Counted from the first letter of the stretch, positions 44,642-53,429 are shown. The stretch is 64,000 nucleotides of DNA from Acidilobaceae archaeon (GCA_027037535.1 JALVZQ010000007.1:124001-188000), one strand, 5' to 3'. Notes: generated by a model not told the origin, from the sequence alone. Translations and numbers: made by a program.

Positions 44642-44704
44642 GGGGTCAGGACTTAAAGGCCACATCATGACTTATATTCAGAGAGTACAGCCGTCCTCAT
44701 CCCC
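44642..44704 (-). ncRNA. Box C/D guide RNA targeting 16S helix 27 (sRNA-1)
   Basis: Minus strand: GGGG, C box ATGAGGA, 12-nt guide CGGCTGTACTCT, D' CTGA, 9-nt linker, C' ATGATGT, 12-nt guide GGCCTTTAAGTC, D CTGA, CCCC. The D guide is complementary to ACTTAAAGG of the conserved 16S stretch that I recall as E. coli 909-917. The D' guide is complementary, with a G-U pair, to GAGTACGGCCG at about 888-898. By the D+5 rule the predicted 2'-O-methyl sites are U912 and U891 (E. coli numbering). Two guides hitting the two sides of one rRNA helix is strong support. No clear TATA box is seen. Confidence 0.8.
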
Positions 44705-44705
44705 A

Positions 44706-44867
44706 GATACACTAGCGAGTACTGACTCTACATAGCTCTTTTGGCAAGGGACAAGGGGTACTCGTTGTTATTTAATACAAAATCGAAGCACTAGAGAAGA
44801 TATAGTCTAATATGTTAATATTCAATTTTAATTCCCGTACCCTTACTCATCCATATGGGTAATAGCA
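44706..44867. other. Intergenic region upstream of sucC
   Basis: Together with the two RNA candidates (44508-44704) this makes up the 362-base gap between the winged-helix gene and sucC. The remaining sequence is AT-rich near 44815-44835 (TTAATATTCAATTTTAA), a plausible TATA region for sucC. I see nothing else that can be named. Confidence 0.4.
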
Positions 44868-46004
44868 TTGAAGCTGTTCGAGTACGAGGCAAAGGAAATA
44901 CTTAAAAAATATGGCGTAAAAGTTCCCAAGTCGGTTCTTGTGAAGAAAGGAGAAGACCCTATAGAGAAAATGAAACAGGCAGGCCTAGAGCCACCAGTAG
45001 TAGTGAAAAGCCAGGTACTTGTCGCAGGAAGAGGTAAGGCCGGCGGCATCAAGATGGCAAAAACTTGGGATGACGTTAAGAGACTCGTAGACGAACTATT
45101 CGACAAACCGATAAAAGGGATAAAGCCCAGACTCCTCCTAATCGAGGAAGCAATCCCCCACGAAGTAGAGTTATACGTGGGAATGGTGATTGACAGAAGC
45201 GAGAGAAAACCTGTAATTCTAGCAAGCAAATATGGCGGAATGGATATCGAGGAAATAGCGAGAGAAAAACCTGAGAGCATTATTAGAGTACATGTTGATC
45301 CGTTTATAGGACTAAAAGGATACCAGGCTAGGCTAGTTGGAAAGAAGATAGGGCTTACAGGCAAAGCACTATCGAACTTCGCGAAGTTCCTAACAGCACT
45401 ATACAATATGTTCATGGAATATGACGGAGAACTCGCAGAATCTAATCCTCTTGCATTGGTCGGAGACGAAGTTATCCCTCTAGATGCTAGACTCATAGTA
45501 GACGACAACGCATTGTATAGGCATCCAGAGCTCGCAAAGGAGATACTAGAGGAGAGCGGAGAATATACGGAATGGGAGATAAAGGCTAGAAAGAAGGGAT
45601 TAGCCTTCGTAGAACTAGACGGTGACATAGGAATAATAGGGAACGGAGCAGGACTAACAATGACCACGATGGACCTAGTATACGAGTTCGGAGGCAAACC
45701 AGCAAACTTCCTAGACATAGGAGGCGGGGCAAGCGCAGAACTAGTAAAGACCGCTGTGAGCTTCCTTGTAGAATTCCCGAAGACCAAGAAGATATTCATG
45801 AACATATTCGGCGGAATAACAAGATGTGATGAAGTAGCAAAGGGCATCGTGAAAGCACTAGAGGAGCTAGGAAAGCTAGAAAAACCACTAGTAGTAAGAC
45901 TAGCAGGAACAAACGAGGAGGAAGGAAGAGAGATCCTAGAGAAACACGGTATTGAAGCATTTGTTGACCCAATAGAGGCGGTTAAACGCCTCATGGAGCT
46001 CTAG
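44868..46004 (+). CDS. sucC: Succinyl-CoA synthetase (ADP-forming) beta subunit
   Basis: This 378-residue ATP-grasp subunit binds nucleotide and, with SucD, couples succinyl-CoA cleavage to ATP or GTP synthesis. Motifs include the N-terminal [36 protein letters not shown] near residues 45-62, AESNPLALV near 190, and the subunit-interface [11 protein letters not shown] near 280 followed by [14 protein letters not shown]. It starts at TTG 44868, and no in-frame ATG nearby would preserve the conserved LFEYEAKE start. sucD follows after 16 bases. Confidence 0.95.
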   Translation: MKLFEYEAKEILKKYGVKVPKSVLVKKGEDPIEKMKQAGLEPPVVVKSQVLVAGRGKAGGIKMAKTWDDVKRLVDELFDKPIKGIKPRLLLIEEAIPHEVELYVGMVIDRSERKPVILASKYGGMDIEEIAREKPESIIRVHVDPFIGLKGYQARLVGKKIGLTGKALSNFAKFLTALYNMFMEYDGELAESNPLALVGDEVIPLDARLIVDDNALYRHPELAKEILEESGEYTEWEIKARKKGLAFVELDGDIGIIGNGAGLTMTTMDLVYEFGGKPANFLDIGGGASAELVKTAVSFLVEFPKTKKIFMNIFGGITRCDEVAKGIVKALEELGKLEKPLVVRLAGTNEEEGREILEKHGIEAFVDPIEAVKRLMEL

Positions 46005-46020
46005 GCAGGAGGTGAGAAAG

Positions 46021-46899
46021 ATGGCTATACTATTAGATGAGAAGACAAAAGTAATCGTCCAGGGTATAACTGGAAGAGAAGGTTCATTCCACACCAAGCT
46101 TATGCTGGACTATGGGACAAAGATAGTAGCAGGAGTAACACCTGGCAAAGGCGGACAAGAGGTCCACGGAGTACCAGTGTATGATACTGTGGAAGAAGCA
46201 GTAAAAGAGCACCCTGACGCAACGGCATCAATAATATTCGTGCCTGCCAGATTCGCTGCCGACGCCGTATATGAGGCGGTAGACGCAGGAATGAAACTAG
46301 TAGTAGTTATAACAGAGCATATACCGGTCCATGAAGCACTCAAGTTCATAAACTACGCGAAACAAAAGGGAACAACAGTAATTGGACCTAACTGTCCAGG
46401 ACTCATAAGCCCCGGAAAAGCCAAACTAGGCATAATGCCTGGACACGTATTCAAGGAGGGACCAATAGGAATTATATCGAGAAGCGGTACACTGACCTAC
46501 GAGATAGGATATGCTCTAAGCAAACAAGGCATGGGACAGAGCACGGTTATAGGGATAGGAGGAGATCCCGTAATTGGAACATCGTTCACAGAGGCAATGG
46601 AGCTCTTCGAGAAAGATCCAGAGACGGAGGCCCTAGTACTAGTAGGAGAAATAGGCGGAGACATGGAAGAGAGAGCGGCACAGATGATCAAGGAAGGCAG
46701 ATTCACCAAGCCAGTGGTAGCATTTATCGCGGGAAGAACAGCGCCTCCCGGAAAGAGAATGGGCCACGCAGGAGCAATAATAATGATGGGCACAGGTACA
46801 TACCAGGGCAAGGTCAAAGCCCTCGAAGAGGCAGGAGTAAAAGTCGCAAAGACTCCATTCGAAATACCAGAGCTTCTAAGACAAGCACTCAAGAAGTAA
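46021..46899 (+). CDS. sucD: Succinyl-CoA synthetase alpha subunit
   Basis: This 292-residue CoA-binding subunit carries the phospho-histidine site. It shows [23 protein letters not shown] near residue 10 (CoA-binding), [10 protein letters not shown] near 125, [10 protein letters not shown] near 154, [12 protein letters not shown] near 176, and the active-site loop [14 protein letters not shown] near 244 with the phosphorylated histidine in GHAG. I place the start at ATG 46021, since AGGAGGTGA lies immediately before and covers the in-frame GTG at 46012. It is convergent with XPB. Confidence 0.96.
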   Translation: MAILLDEKTKVIVQGITGREGSFHTKLMLDYGTKIVAGVTPGKGGQEVHGVPVYDTVEEAVKEHPDATASIIFVPARFAADAVYEAVDAGMKLVVVITEHIPVHEALKFINYAKQKGTTVIGPNCPGLISPGKAKLGIMPGHVFKEGPIGIISRSGTLTYEIGYALSKQGMGQSTVIGIGGDPVIGTSFTEAMELFEKDPETEALVLVGEIGGDMEERAAQMIKEGRFTKPVVAFIAGRTAPPGKRMGHAGAIIMMGTGTYQGKVKALEEAGVKVAKTPFEIPELLRQALKK

Positions 46900-46922
46900 C
46901 ATACCAGTAGAGAATAATTTAC

Positions 46923-48545
46923 CTATAACCCGCCTAGCCTTCTTCTTTTCCTACTCTGATACTCCTCACTGGTACCCGCAACTATTATCTCGTAGAGGAC
47001 TGCTTGTTTACCATCTTTCGGGCGCAAGAGCCTGCCGAGCCTTTGAATAAATTGTCTTGGAGACCCTGTCCCCGAGACAAACACGCCAACATTAGCGTCA
47101 GGGATATCGAGTCCTTCATCGCCCACAGTAGTGACTACCATTACACCTCTGTCTAGTTGTTTGAAAGTCTCCAATATTCGGGTGCGCTTCCTTTTGTCTA
47201 ATCCACCATGGAGAAGAAGACCATCGACTCTACGAGCTATCTCTTCAGCCTGTTTCTTATATTGTGTAAACACGATTATTTTAGATCCTTTTTTCAGCTC
47301 TTGCCTTATTATTTCTTCTGCCTTGCGTAGCTTCGCCTCGCTATACTGTACTATATCTCTCATTTTTGCATGGATACGTATGGCTTGTATAGCTTCTGGA
47401 TCGCCTTTCTTGGCTCGTGCCAACAACTCGTTGAAAGATAGACCTCGGGAAAGGAGTCTAAATTGTCTCTTGTACATCTCATATTCTTTTTTCTCGGCTG
47501 GGAGGAGATCAACTTTTATTCGTCTTACAACGTAGGGGGCTAGATAGCCTAGTCTTGTTAGTTCGCCTGGCGTAGTCCGATAAACTATGCCTCCCAGCAG
47601 CGGGAATAATTCGACGTGTTTTCCGTCTTCTCGCTCTACAGTTGCAGATAATCCAAGCCGATAGGGTGCGGGGAGGCCGACAGAGATAGCCTTAAATTTT
47701 TCTGCTGGTAGATGATGGGCTTCGTCAAAGATCACTAGTGGAAATAGTGTTGCGAAGAGTCTTAGTTTTCTATATGCGGTTTGATAGGTTGTAACAGTTA
47801 TGGGAGCAAGCCTTTTCTCATCGCCATAATATGCGCCTACGAGTGCCCCGGCATCGCTGAATTTTTTAATAGAATCTATCCATTGTTTGACGTGTTCCTT
47901 GGTATATACTACGATGAGAGCACGTTTCTGTAATTCTGCTAGGCCGGCTATTGCTATGATGGTTTTACCTGCTCCCGTTGGCAGAGCTATTATCCCTCTG
48001 TAACCAGATTTTTTCCAAGCCTCCAGCGCCTTCTCTTGGTAGGGCCTCAGTGTTCCCTTGAAGGATATTGGTCTTGGTAGGGAACCGTCGTCGAGTAACC
48101 CAATTTTGTCGACAACATGCAGATTTTTCTCCCGTAATTTCCGGACTATAGAAGGATAAAAGTGTCCAGGAGCCTTATACTCCTTTTTCTCTCTATCATA
48201 CGGAAAATATACCTTTAGCTCCGACAATATATCTTTCAAGTATACCTTGCTCCTTATACGGATCCAGCCATCTTCTCCATAATATACGATAACCTTTTTC
48301 CTATCCTTGAGATACTGCTCGATTACTTTTACATCATCTATAACAATGCCAGGAATATCATGAAGCACTGCTATAATGTCCTCTTCTGTGAAGCCAAGAG
48401 CCTTAATCTTAGTAAAGTCTAGTTCAAAAACACTATATCCTTCTATTCTACCCAAGTATCTTGAAACTTCTAGTAGTCTATGGAAATCCTCTTTATCAAG
48501 CCAGGATCTAACACGAAACCTTAAGCTTCTAGTCCTCGAGTACAA
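46923..48545 (-). CDS. xpb: XPB/Rad25-type helicase
   Basis: This 540-residue superfamily 2 helicase belongs to the archaeal XPB group. An N-terminal damage-recognition-like domain (about 1-150) precedes the helicase core: Walker A LPTGAGKTII near 188, DEAH in VIFDEAHHLP near 271, LSATVER near 299, the RED motif region ATVEREDGKH, and motif VI QFIQRLGRLLRP near 500. Archaeal XPB commonly works with the nuclease Bax1, but no Bax1 gene adjoins it here. The TTG start overlaps the upstream 142-residue gene by 17 bases. Confidence 0.92.
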   Translation of the reverse strand: MYSRTRSLRFRVRSWLDKEDFHRLLEVSRYLGRIEGYSVFELDFTKIKALGFTEEDIIAVLHDIPGIVIDDVKVIEQYLKDRKKVIVYYGEDGWIRIRSKVYLKDILSELKVYFPYDREKKEYKAPGHFYPSIVRKLREKNLHVVDKIGLLDDGSLPRPISFKGTLRPYQEKALEAWKKSGYRGIIALPTGAGKTIIAIAGLAELQKRALIVVYTKEHVKQWIDSIKKFSDAGALVGAYYGDEKRLAPITVTTYQTAYRKLRLFATLFPLVIFDEAHHLPAEKFKAISVGLPAPYRLGLSATVEREDGKHVELFPLLGGIVYRTTPGELTRLGYLAPYVVRRIKVDLLPAEKKEYEMYKRQFRLLSRGLSFNELLARAKKGDPEAIQAIRIHAKMRDIVQYSEAKLRKAEEIIRQELKKGSKIIVFTQYKKQAEEIARRVDGLLLHGGLDKRKRTRILETFKQLDRGVMVVTTVGDEGLDIPDANVGVFVSGTGSPRQFIQRLGRLLRPKDGKQAVLYEIIVAGTSEEYQSRKRRRLGGL

Positions 48546-48957
48546 ACTTATCCACCCTTCTATAGGCTAAAATTGGAAGCGGAGGCTTCAAGTTTACTAG
48601 ACTAAGTGCTCTCTCTATCCTTATACGGGGATATGGTGGTACTTCTAGATCTATACATTCTCCTTCCATTATAATTTTCGTGAATTCAGGCTTATCAGAG
48701 TATTTCTTGAGAGTCTCGACAGACTTGGAGCCACACCCTCTAAGGTGAAGAGCTATTATGTGCAGACAGTCCAATCCAATAAATACTTGAACGTAGACTT
48801 CAAGGCCTTCATCTGAGTAAAGCAGTAAGTCTACTATATTGTCTTCTTGGGGCTCCAATAGAGCATATGAAGCAATGGCATCCTCCTTATCGACTATACC
48901 TAGCTCTTCGAGGCAGGGACCGGTTCCAGGCGTGGGTTCTTGATCATCCACCATCAT
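48529..48957 (-). CDS. Hypothetical protein coupled to XPB
   Basis: This 142-residue protein is unrecognised. It has an acidic N-terminus (about 1-45), then a beta/alpha region with VYVQVFIGLDCLHIIALHLRGCG near 54-76, and a proline-containing C-terminal part (LEVPPYPRIRIERALSLV). Its stop overlaps the XPB start by 17 bases, so the two are translated together and a functional link is possible. The start has GGAGGGA upstream in a leader of about 75 bases. Confidence 0.68.
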   Translation of the reverse strand: MMVDDQEPTPGTGPCLEELGIVDKEDAIASYALLEPQEDNIVDLLLYSDEGLEVYVQVFIGLDCLHIIALHLRGCGSKSVETLKKYSDKPEFTKIIMEGECIDLEVPPYPRIRIERALSLVNLKPPLPILAYRRVDKFVLED

Positions 48958-48990
48958 ACTATATCATCTCCCTCCGAATGAGACGAGGTC

Positions 48991-49025
48991 CCGGTGTCAC
49001 CTCTTAAAACCAAGGTCATCACCGG
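48991..49025. promoter_or_regulatory. Hairpin CCGGTG/CACCGG in the leader of the XPB operon
   Basis: Six-base arms CCGGTG and CACCGG enclose 23 bases. On the minus strand a TGTTTTACTCC element (49053-49062) would start transcription near 49030, putting this hairpin at the 5' end of the leader of the 142-residue/XPB genes. A GTGATGA inside the arm mimics a C box, but no D box partner exists. Confidence 0.35.
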
Positions 49026-49106
49026 CCCTTAACTAGTAAGTGTCACGGAAAGGAGTAAAACATTATCTCCTTGAAGACTGGGAGCTTGTGCTTAATTAGA
49101 GAACGA

Positions 49107-49172
49107 GGCGGTCGGAGAGGTCACCACTCTTCACTTATTTGATCTGGACTCGGCAAAGTCCTCATCCCGCCC
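49107..49172 (-). ncRNA. Box C/D guide RNA with a 23S-complementary guide (sRNA-2)
   Basis: Minus strand: GGCGG stem arm and one G, C box ATGAGGA, 12-nt guide CTTTGCCGAGTC, D' CAGA, 8-nt linker, C' GTGAAGA, 12-nt guide GTGGTGACCTCT, D CCGA, then CCGCC completing a 5-bp terminal stem. The D' guide is complementary over ten bases (ACTCGGCAAA) to a strongly conserved 23S segment that I recall in domain IV-adjacent rRNA, predicting a methylated C by the D+5 rule. The bidirectional TATA at about 49200-49215 lies 30-35 bases before the 5' end. No target is recognised for the D guide. Confidence 0.75.
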
Positions 49173-49199
49173 ATTAAACTAGGCTGGGTAACTCTCAAT

Positions 49200-49215
49200 T
49201 ATTATATATATATTG
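49200..49215. promoter_or_regulatory. Shared TATA region of the mrp gene and sRNA-2
   Basis: TATTATATATATATTG-like sequence can serve both strands. It predicts a plus-strand start near 49235 for the mrp gene, whose leader then contains a small hairpin CCGGT-TGAT-ACCGG, and a minus-strand start near 49178 for sRNA-2. Confidence 0.45.
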
Positions 49216-49269
49216 TTTTTAACAGCCTTGAATTCCGGTTGATACCGGGATAAGAGTGGTGTACAAGCC

Positions 49270-50172
49270 ATGTCTGCGAGGAGAATTAGCAGCAAAGAAT
49301 ACAAGCAAGTCGCAGAGAGAATGAGAAAACTCCAAGAGCAACAAAGGTTAATCGTCCAGAGAATGAGTAAGATAAAGTATAAGATAGCAATACTCAGCAA
49401 TAAGGGAGGAGTAGGCAAGAGCTTTGTCACGGCCAGTCTAGCAGGAGCTCTTGCATTAAGCGGGAAAAAAGTAGGCGTGCTCGACGGAGACATTCACGGT
49501 CCCACGATCCATAAAATGCTGGGTCTTCCAACAGGATTCGGAATGCCGGCCAAGCCAGATGGAACAATTATACCTGTCGAGGTTCCTCCAGGAATAAAGT
49601 TAGCTAGCCTTGGTTTGTTGCTTCCAGAAGACGACACGCCTATTATATGGAGGGGGTCGCTAAAGACTACCGCAATACGAGAACTACTAGCTTATACTGA
49701 CTGGGGAGAAATAGATTATCTACTAATAGATCTTCCCCCAGGAACAGGAGACGAACAACTAACAATAGCACAGCTCATACCGAACTTAACAGGATTCATA
49801 CTAGTAACCATACCCAGCGAAGTATCCAAGGCCATTGTCAAGAAAGCAATAACGTTCGCTAATAGACTAAACAAGAAAGTTATAGGAATAATAGAGAACA
49901 TGTCTTATTTCAAGTGTCCGGATGGGAGCATACACTATATATTTGGGAAGGGAGCAGCAGAAGAACTGGCTGAAGAATACAATATACCATTCCTAGGCAG
50001 GATACCTATAGATCCTAAGATTAGGGAAGCCAACGATAAAGGAAAACTCTTCTTCATAGAGTATCCGGATAGCGAGGCCTCAAAAGCATTCCTTCAAGCT
50101 GCTGAGAAAGTTATAAAGATAGTAGAAGAAAGAAGTACCGGCGATAGAAATGACGAGAAAGAAGAGGCTTAA
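49270..50172 (+). CDS. Mrp/NBP35-family P-loop ATPase, lacking the second cysteine of CxxC
   Basis: This 300-residue protein is an iron-sulfur carrier-type deviant Walker A ATPase (Mrp/ApbC). A charged helical N-terminus of 37 residues precedes AILSNKGGVGKSFVTASLAGA with the deviant Walker A KGGVGKS near residue 45, DGDIHGPTIHKMLG near 74, IDLPPGTGDEQL near 155, and GIIENMSYF near 211. The usual CxxC for cluster binding reads CPDG here, keeping only one cysteine. It stands upstream of the convergent ribosomal L23 gene. Confidence 0.92.
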   Translation: MSARRISSKEYKQVAERMRKLQEQQRLIVQRMSKIKYKIAILSNKGGVGKSFVTASLAGALALSGKKVGVLDGDIHGPTIHKMLGLPTGFGMPAKPDGTIIPVEVPPGIKLASLGLLLPEDDTPIIWRGSLKTTAIRELLAYTDWGEIDYLLIDLPPGTGDEQLTIAQLIPNLTGFILVTIPSEVSKAIVKKAITFANRLNKKVIGIIENMSYFKCPDGSIHYIFGKGAAEELAEEYNIPFLGRIPIDPKIREANDKGKLFFIEYPDSEASKAFLQAAEKVIKIVEERSTGDRNDEKEEA

Positions 50173-50181
50173 AGCTTTTCC

Positions 50182-50436
50182 TTAGACAAGTCCTAGTTGG
50201 GTTGCTAGCTCGCTTGCCTTGTACTCCGGAGCGAGTTTTACATATGCTTTCTTTTCTCCCTTAGGCGTTATCATTGTTCTTACTTTTGCTACTTTAACGT
50301 TGTAGAGTTTTTCTACTGCTATTTTGATATCGTGTTTTGACGCTGTCCTAGCAACTATTAGGGTTAGAGTGTTTTCTTCTTCGATTAGGCGGAGGGCTTT
50401 TTCGCTCATATGGATTCTAAGTATTATCCTGTTCAT
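50182..50436 (-). CDS. rpl23: 50S ribosomal protein uL23
   Basis: This 84-residue protein is archaeal uL23. It shows [62 protein letters not shown]-type sequence, with the conserved KVRTM and KKAYVKL elements. It lies near the peptide exit of the ribosome in this family. It is last in the L3-L4-L23 run on the minus strand and starts 1 base after L4. In archaea L2 usually follows; here L2 lies 7 kb away on the other strand. Confidence 0.95.
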   Translation of the reverse strand: MNRIILRIHMSEKALRLIEEENTLTLIVARTASKHDIKIAVEKLYNVKVAKVRTMITPKGEKKAYVKLAPEYKASELATQLGLV

Positions 50437-50437
50437 C

Positions 50438-51247
50438 TCATATCACCTTATACTTCTCTCCGAGAGCCTTGAGCGCGTTGCTTGTAATTAGCGTTAATCT
50501 TCCAGGCTCTCCTCCCGGAGCAAGAACCAGGACGTTTAACGACTCAGGAGTTACTATATCGGTTCCCGGAAGTCCCTTGACAGCCCTAGCGAACGGGCTT
50601 CTATGGTCTTCGACTATGAATAGAATGCTCTTCGGCTTCTTGTATCTTCTCCCTCTCATTTTTCCTTTTCCTGCACGCCATCTCGTCTTCTCCTTTGCTC
50701 TAACTATGTCAGGAGATAGGCCTAGCTTGTCGAGTAACTCCAGTGCTTGTTTCACTGTTGTTACTTTCTCTTCCACATCGCTTTCCACTATCACTGGTAG
50801 GTACTCAGTATTGAATATATGGCCTCTAGCACGCACGAAATCGGGCATACTGGTCGCTGCTAGGGCGCTCATTGTGCCGAGAATTCTCTCTTTCTTGTTT
50901 ACTCTTTCGTGTATTTTCTTCTCTACGCGTGGGGGATGTGCTAGTCTCCCTCCCCTAGTCATGTTTACTAGTGCTGCTCTCATACTGTTTCTTATACGTG
51001 GCACTCTTGATACTCCGTGATGGGCTCCTAGGCTTCTTGCACTTGTTCTTTTTCCTGCCATCGGGTCTCTTCCTTTAGGCTGTAGTTTTGCAGTGAATTC
51101 GCTTAGATAGACTCTTCTTATGAGGTCCTTTCTTACGGGGACTCTGAACACGTCTGGTAATACGACTTGTCCTGCGTCTTCTCCCCGCCAACTATATACT
51201 GGTACCGATATAGGGTCCCTAAGATATAGTGCAAGGTACGAGTACAT
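50438..51247 (-). CDS. rpl4: 50S ribosomal protein uL4
   Basis: This 269-residue protein is archaeal uL4. Diagnostic segments are [19 protein letters not shown] near residues 33-51, the flexible loop [28 protein letters not shown] near 58-85 that lines the exit tunnel in this family, [12 protein letters not shown] near 98, and [20 protein letters not shown] near 191. It follows L3 by 17 bases and precedes L23. Confidence 0.95.
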   Translation of the reverse strand: MYSYLALYLRDPISVPVYSWRGEDAGQVVLPDVFRVPVRKDLIRRVYLSEFTAKLQPKGRDPMAGKRTSARSLGAHHGVSRVPRIRNSMRAALVNMTRGGRLAHPPRVEKKIHERVNKKERILGTMSALAATSMPDFVRARGHIFNTEYLPVIVESDVEEKVTTVKQALELLDKLGLSPDIVRAKEKTRWRAGKGKMRGRRYKKPKSILFIVEDHRSPFARAVKGLPGTDIVTPESLNVLVLAPGGEPGRLTLITSNALKALGEKYKVI

Positions 51248-51264
51248 CTCTTTTCACCCCACCG

Positions 51265-52299
51265 CTAGTTGCCCTGCTTACTCATTAGGCTAATGTAGGT
51301 TACCTTTGGTTCAACTATACCGAGCTCGAGGTACCATCTAGGGGGCCTTACGGGGTATCTCATGACGATGGGTCTCTTTACGACTCCCGGGATGCTGCCT
51401 GCAAGTACCGTGTATTGGCTCTTCACGACGCCGTAGTGGAGGAATCCTCCTGCCGGGGTTATCTCGTGGCCGTTCTCGCCTATGAGGAGTATACGTTTAT
51501 TGTATTCCGTTCTACGATGAAAGCCCATTTGGCCTGCTTGTGGCATCTCCCACCAGGTTCCTCGTCCATGGCTCCGTGCTCCTATTCTCCTGCTTCCTTT
51601 CCTGTGCTTGTGCCATCTAGGTAGCTCTTTTACACCCCATCTCTTGACAGGGCCCTGGAATCCTTTTCCTTTAGTAACTGCAATGACGTCTATTAGTTGT
51701 CCGGGCGAGAATACATCGCTTACTTTGACTTCTTTTCCAAGGATGTTCTTAGCGTATTCGAAGATCTTTGTTAGATCGTTTACGCCCCCGATCTTGACTT
51801 CTAGTATGTCGGGCTTCTTCTTGCTTAATCCACCTACTAGCTTGGGTTGTGTCGAGATGAGGACTCTTATTTCTCTTAGGTTTTCTAGTTTTTCTTCTAG
51901 CTGGGCAAGTTTCTTGTCAATGTCGTATTTTCCAAGAGTTGGGATTTTTCTTTCGAGCTCTAGTTCTTTGGGGGGCTCGACCCAAGCCTCCCCGGCAGAG
52001 TATAGTCCCCTGTTAGGGTCGTAAGCGTATCCTCTCACAGCTAATACGTATACTGGCGGTGTCTCTACTACGGTTATTGGTGTGAATATTTCGCGTCCCT
52101 TGAGGGGGTTTCCAGGCTTGTCCTCTACGACGTATGCATGTGTCATTCCTGCCTTGTATCCTAGGAACGCGAGTAGCTTTGGTTCTCCTAGGTCAACTTC
52201 TGGCCATGTTTTTACACGGGGAACTAGCCTGCTTGCTCTCTTTCTCGGCGAGAATCCTAGGCTTCCTCTTCTAGGCGCGCTTTTCTTTCTTGCTCCCAT
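51265..52299 (-). CDS. rpl3: 50S ribosomal protein uL3
   Basis: This 344-residue protein is archaeal uL3. It has the N-terminal RRGSLGFSPRKRASR, LLAFLGYKAGMTHAYVVED near 42-60, the loop VTKGKGFQGPVKRWGVKELPRWHKHRKGSRRIGARS near 208-243, which approaches the peptidyl transferase centre in this family, and IPGVVKRPIVMRYPVRPP near the C-terminus. It is the first gene of the L3-L4-L23 run. Confidence 0.96.
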   Translation of the reverse strand: MGARKKSAPRRGSLGFSPRKRASRLVPRVKTWPEVDLGEPKLLAFLGYKAGMTHAYVVEDKPGNPLKGREIFTPITVVETPPVYVLAVRGYAYDPNRGLYSAGEAWVEPPKELELERKIPTLGKYDIDKKLAQLEEKLENLREIRVLISTQPKLVGGLSKKKPDILEVKIGGVNDLTKIFEYAKNILGKEVKVSDVFSPGQLIDVIAVTKGKGFQGPVKRWGVKELPRWHKHRKGSRRIGARSHGRGTWWEMPQAGQMGFHRRTEYNKRILLIGENGHEITPAGGFLHYGVVKSQYTVLAGSIPGVVKRPIVMRYPVRPPRWYLELGIVEPKVTYISLMSKQGN

Positions 52300-52401
52300 T
52301 ATTTATCCCCTTGTATGCATGGTGTTCTATCTATGCTTATTGGTATCTTTCTCCTCCTAGCCCTGTCTGGGCCCAATAGACGCTTAAAAGCTTGTCATGT
52401 T

Positions 52402-53346
52402 TTATTTCTTATCTTCTTTTATTCTATCCATAATCTCGCTTGCTCTGCTTGCAATGGATTTATCGACTTCTTCGTAGGAATAATACCCGATTAGATCGTA
52501 GAACTCCCACCTGGACATTATTTTGACGCTGGTTTCACTTTCTATCAAGGATTTCTGTGTTCCCTCGGACTTTAACACTTCGAAAGTCTTCTTAACGGCG
52601 CCCATAGCCATCCTGAAGCTTGTTACAGGGAAGATCACAATCTTCACGCCAGCAGTTTTGAACTCCTCGACGGTTATATAGGGGGTCTTGCCAAACTCCG
52701 TCATATTAGCGAGTATAGGTACATTGGGTAGTGCCCGTACAAATTCCTTGAATTCTTCGAGGCTGCGAAGAGCCTCGGGAAATATAATGTCGGCTCCTGC
52801 CTCTACGTATGCTTTGGCTCTCTCGATCGCTCCTTCAAGCCCTTCGATCGCGCGGGCATCTGTTCTAGCTATGATAAGTGTGTCTTTCCTACGGGCGTCT
52901 ACTGCGGCGATTATTTTCTTTACCATGTCTTCTGTTGAGACGAGTGTTTTACCTTTAAGGTGGCCACATTTTTTGGGCAGGACCTGGTCTTCTATCTGAA
53001 TAGCGGCAGCTCCTGCATCTTCCAGTTCTCTTATGGTCCTCTGAACGTTTATGGGTTCGCCGAAACCTGTGTCTGCATCTACTATGAGCGGTATACTGAT
53101 AACCCTCGTAATATATTTCGTGGCGGTTGCCAGCTCAGTGAGAGTTATTATTCCTAGGTCTGGCATTGCCAGTAGCCCAGTTAGAGCTGCTCCTGAGAGA
53201 TAGACTGCTCTGAAGCCCATGGACTCGGCGAGAAGAGCTACAGAGGGCGAGAAAACCCCTGGGGCTACTATTATTTCTTCTTCTTTGAGTAGTCTGCGGA
53301 GCGCTAGTCCTGGGTTCTCGAGTTTATCCTTGTATAGGAAAGCCAT
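52402..53346 (-). CDS. Methylisocitrate lyase / PEP mutase superfamily enzyme
   Basis: This 314-residue TIM-barrel protein matches methylisocitrate lyases. Motifs are VAPGVFSPSVALLAESMGFRAVYLSG near 32-57, DADTGFGEP near 95 with metal-binding aspartates, QIEDQVLPKKCGH near 124 with the active-site KKCGH, and ARTDARAIEG near 163. It cleaves methylisocitrate to pyruvate and succinate, though isocitrate lyase or a related activity cannot be excluded. It diverges from the small ORF at 53430 across a shared TATA box. Confidence 0.88.
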   Translation of the reverse strand: MAFLYKDKLENPGLALRRLLKEEEIIVAPGVFSPSVALLAESMGFRAVYLSGAALTGLLAMPDLGIITLTELATATKYITRVISIPLIVDADTGFGEPINVQRTIRELEDAGAAAIQIEDQVLPKKCGHLKGKTLVSTEDMVKKIIAAVDARRKDTLIIARTDARAIEGLEGAIERAKAYVEAGADIIFPEALRSLEEFKEFVRALPNVPILANMTEFGKTPYITVEEFKTAGVKIVIFPVTSFRMAMGAVKKTFEVLKSEGTQKSLIESETSVKIMSRWEFYDLIGYYSYEEVDKSIASRASEIMDRIKEDKK

Positions 53347-53378
53347 TTGACGCCACCAATTAGTGCTAGACGGATACG

Positions 53379-53390
53379 TTATATTTTATA
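53379..53390. promoter_or_regulatory. Bidirectional TATA region
   Basis: TTATATTTTATA lies between the methylisocitrate lyase gene (minus) and the small ORF/SPOUT pair (plus). Expected start sites are near 53411 and 53357, leaving a 19-base leader with AAGGTGA on the plus side. Confidence 0.5.
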
Positions 53391-53429
53391 TCTCTTAATA
53401 ATACGAATACCTAGTAAGGTGACTAAGCT

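Noticed and set aside
44843-45994. 383-codon minus-strand ORF opposite sucC.
   Set aside because: Serine/proline-rich shadow of sucC, which has all its family motifs on the plus strand.
48976-49030. Minus-strand GTGATGA after GGGCCG, looking like a perfect C box of a further guide RNA.
   Set aside because: No D box next to a matching GGCCC arm exists within 80 bases, and the segment fits the leader of the 142-residue/XPB genes.
49230-49262. CCGGTTGATACCGG looked like a tRNA T-arm.
   Set aside because: The loop lacks TTC, and no acceptor, D or anticodon stems surround it; it is a small hairpin in the mrp leader.
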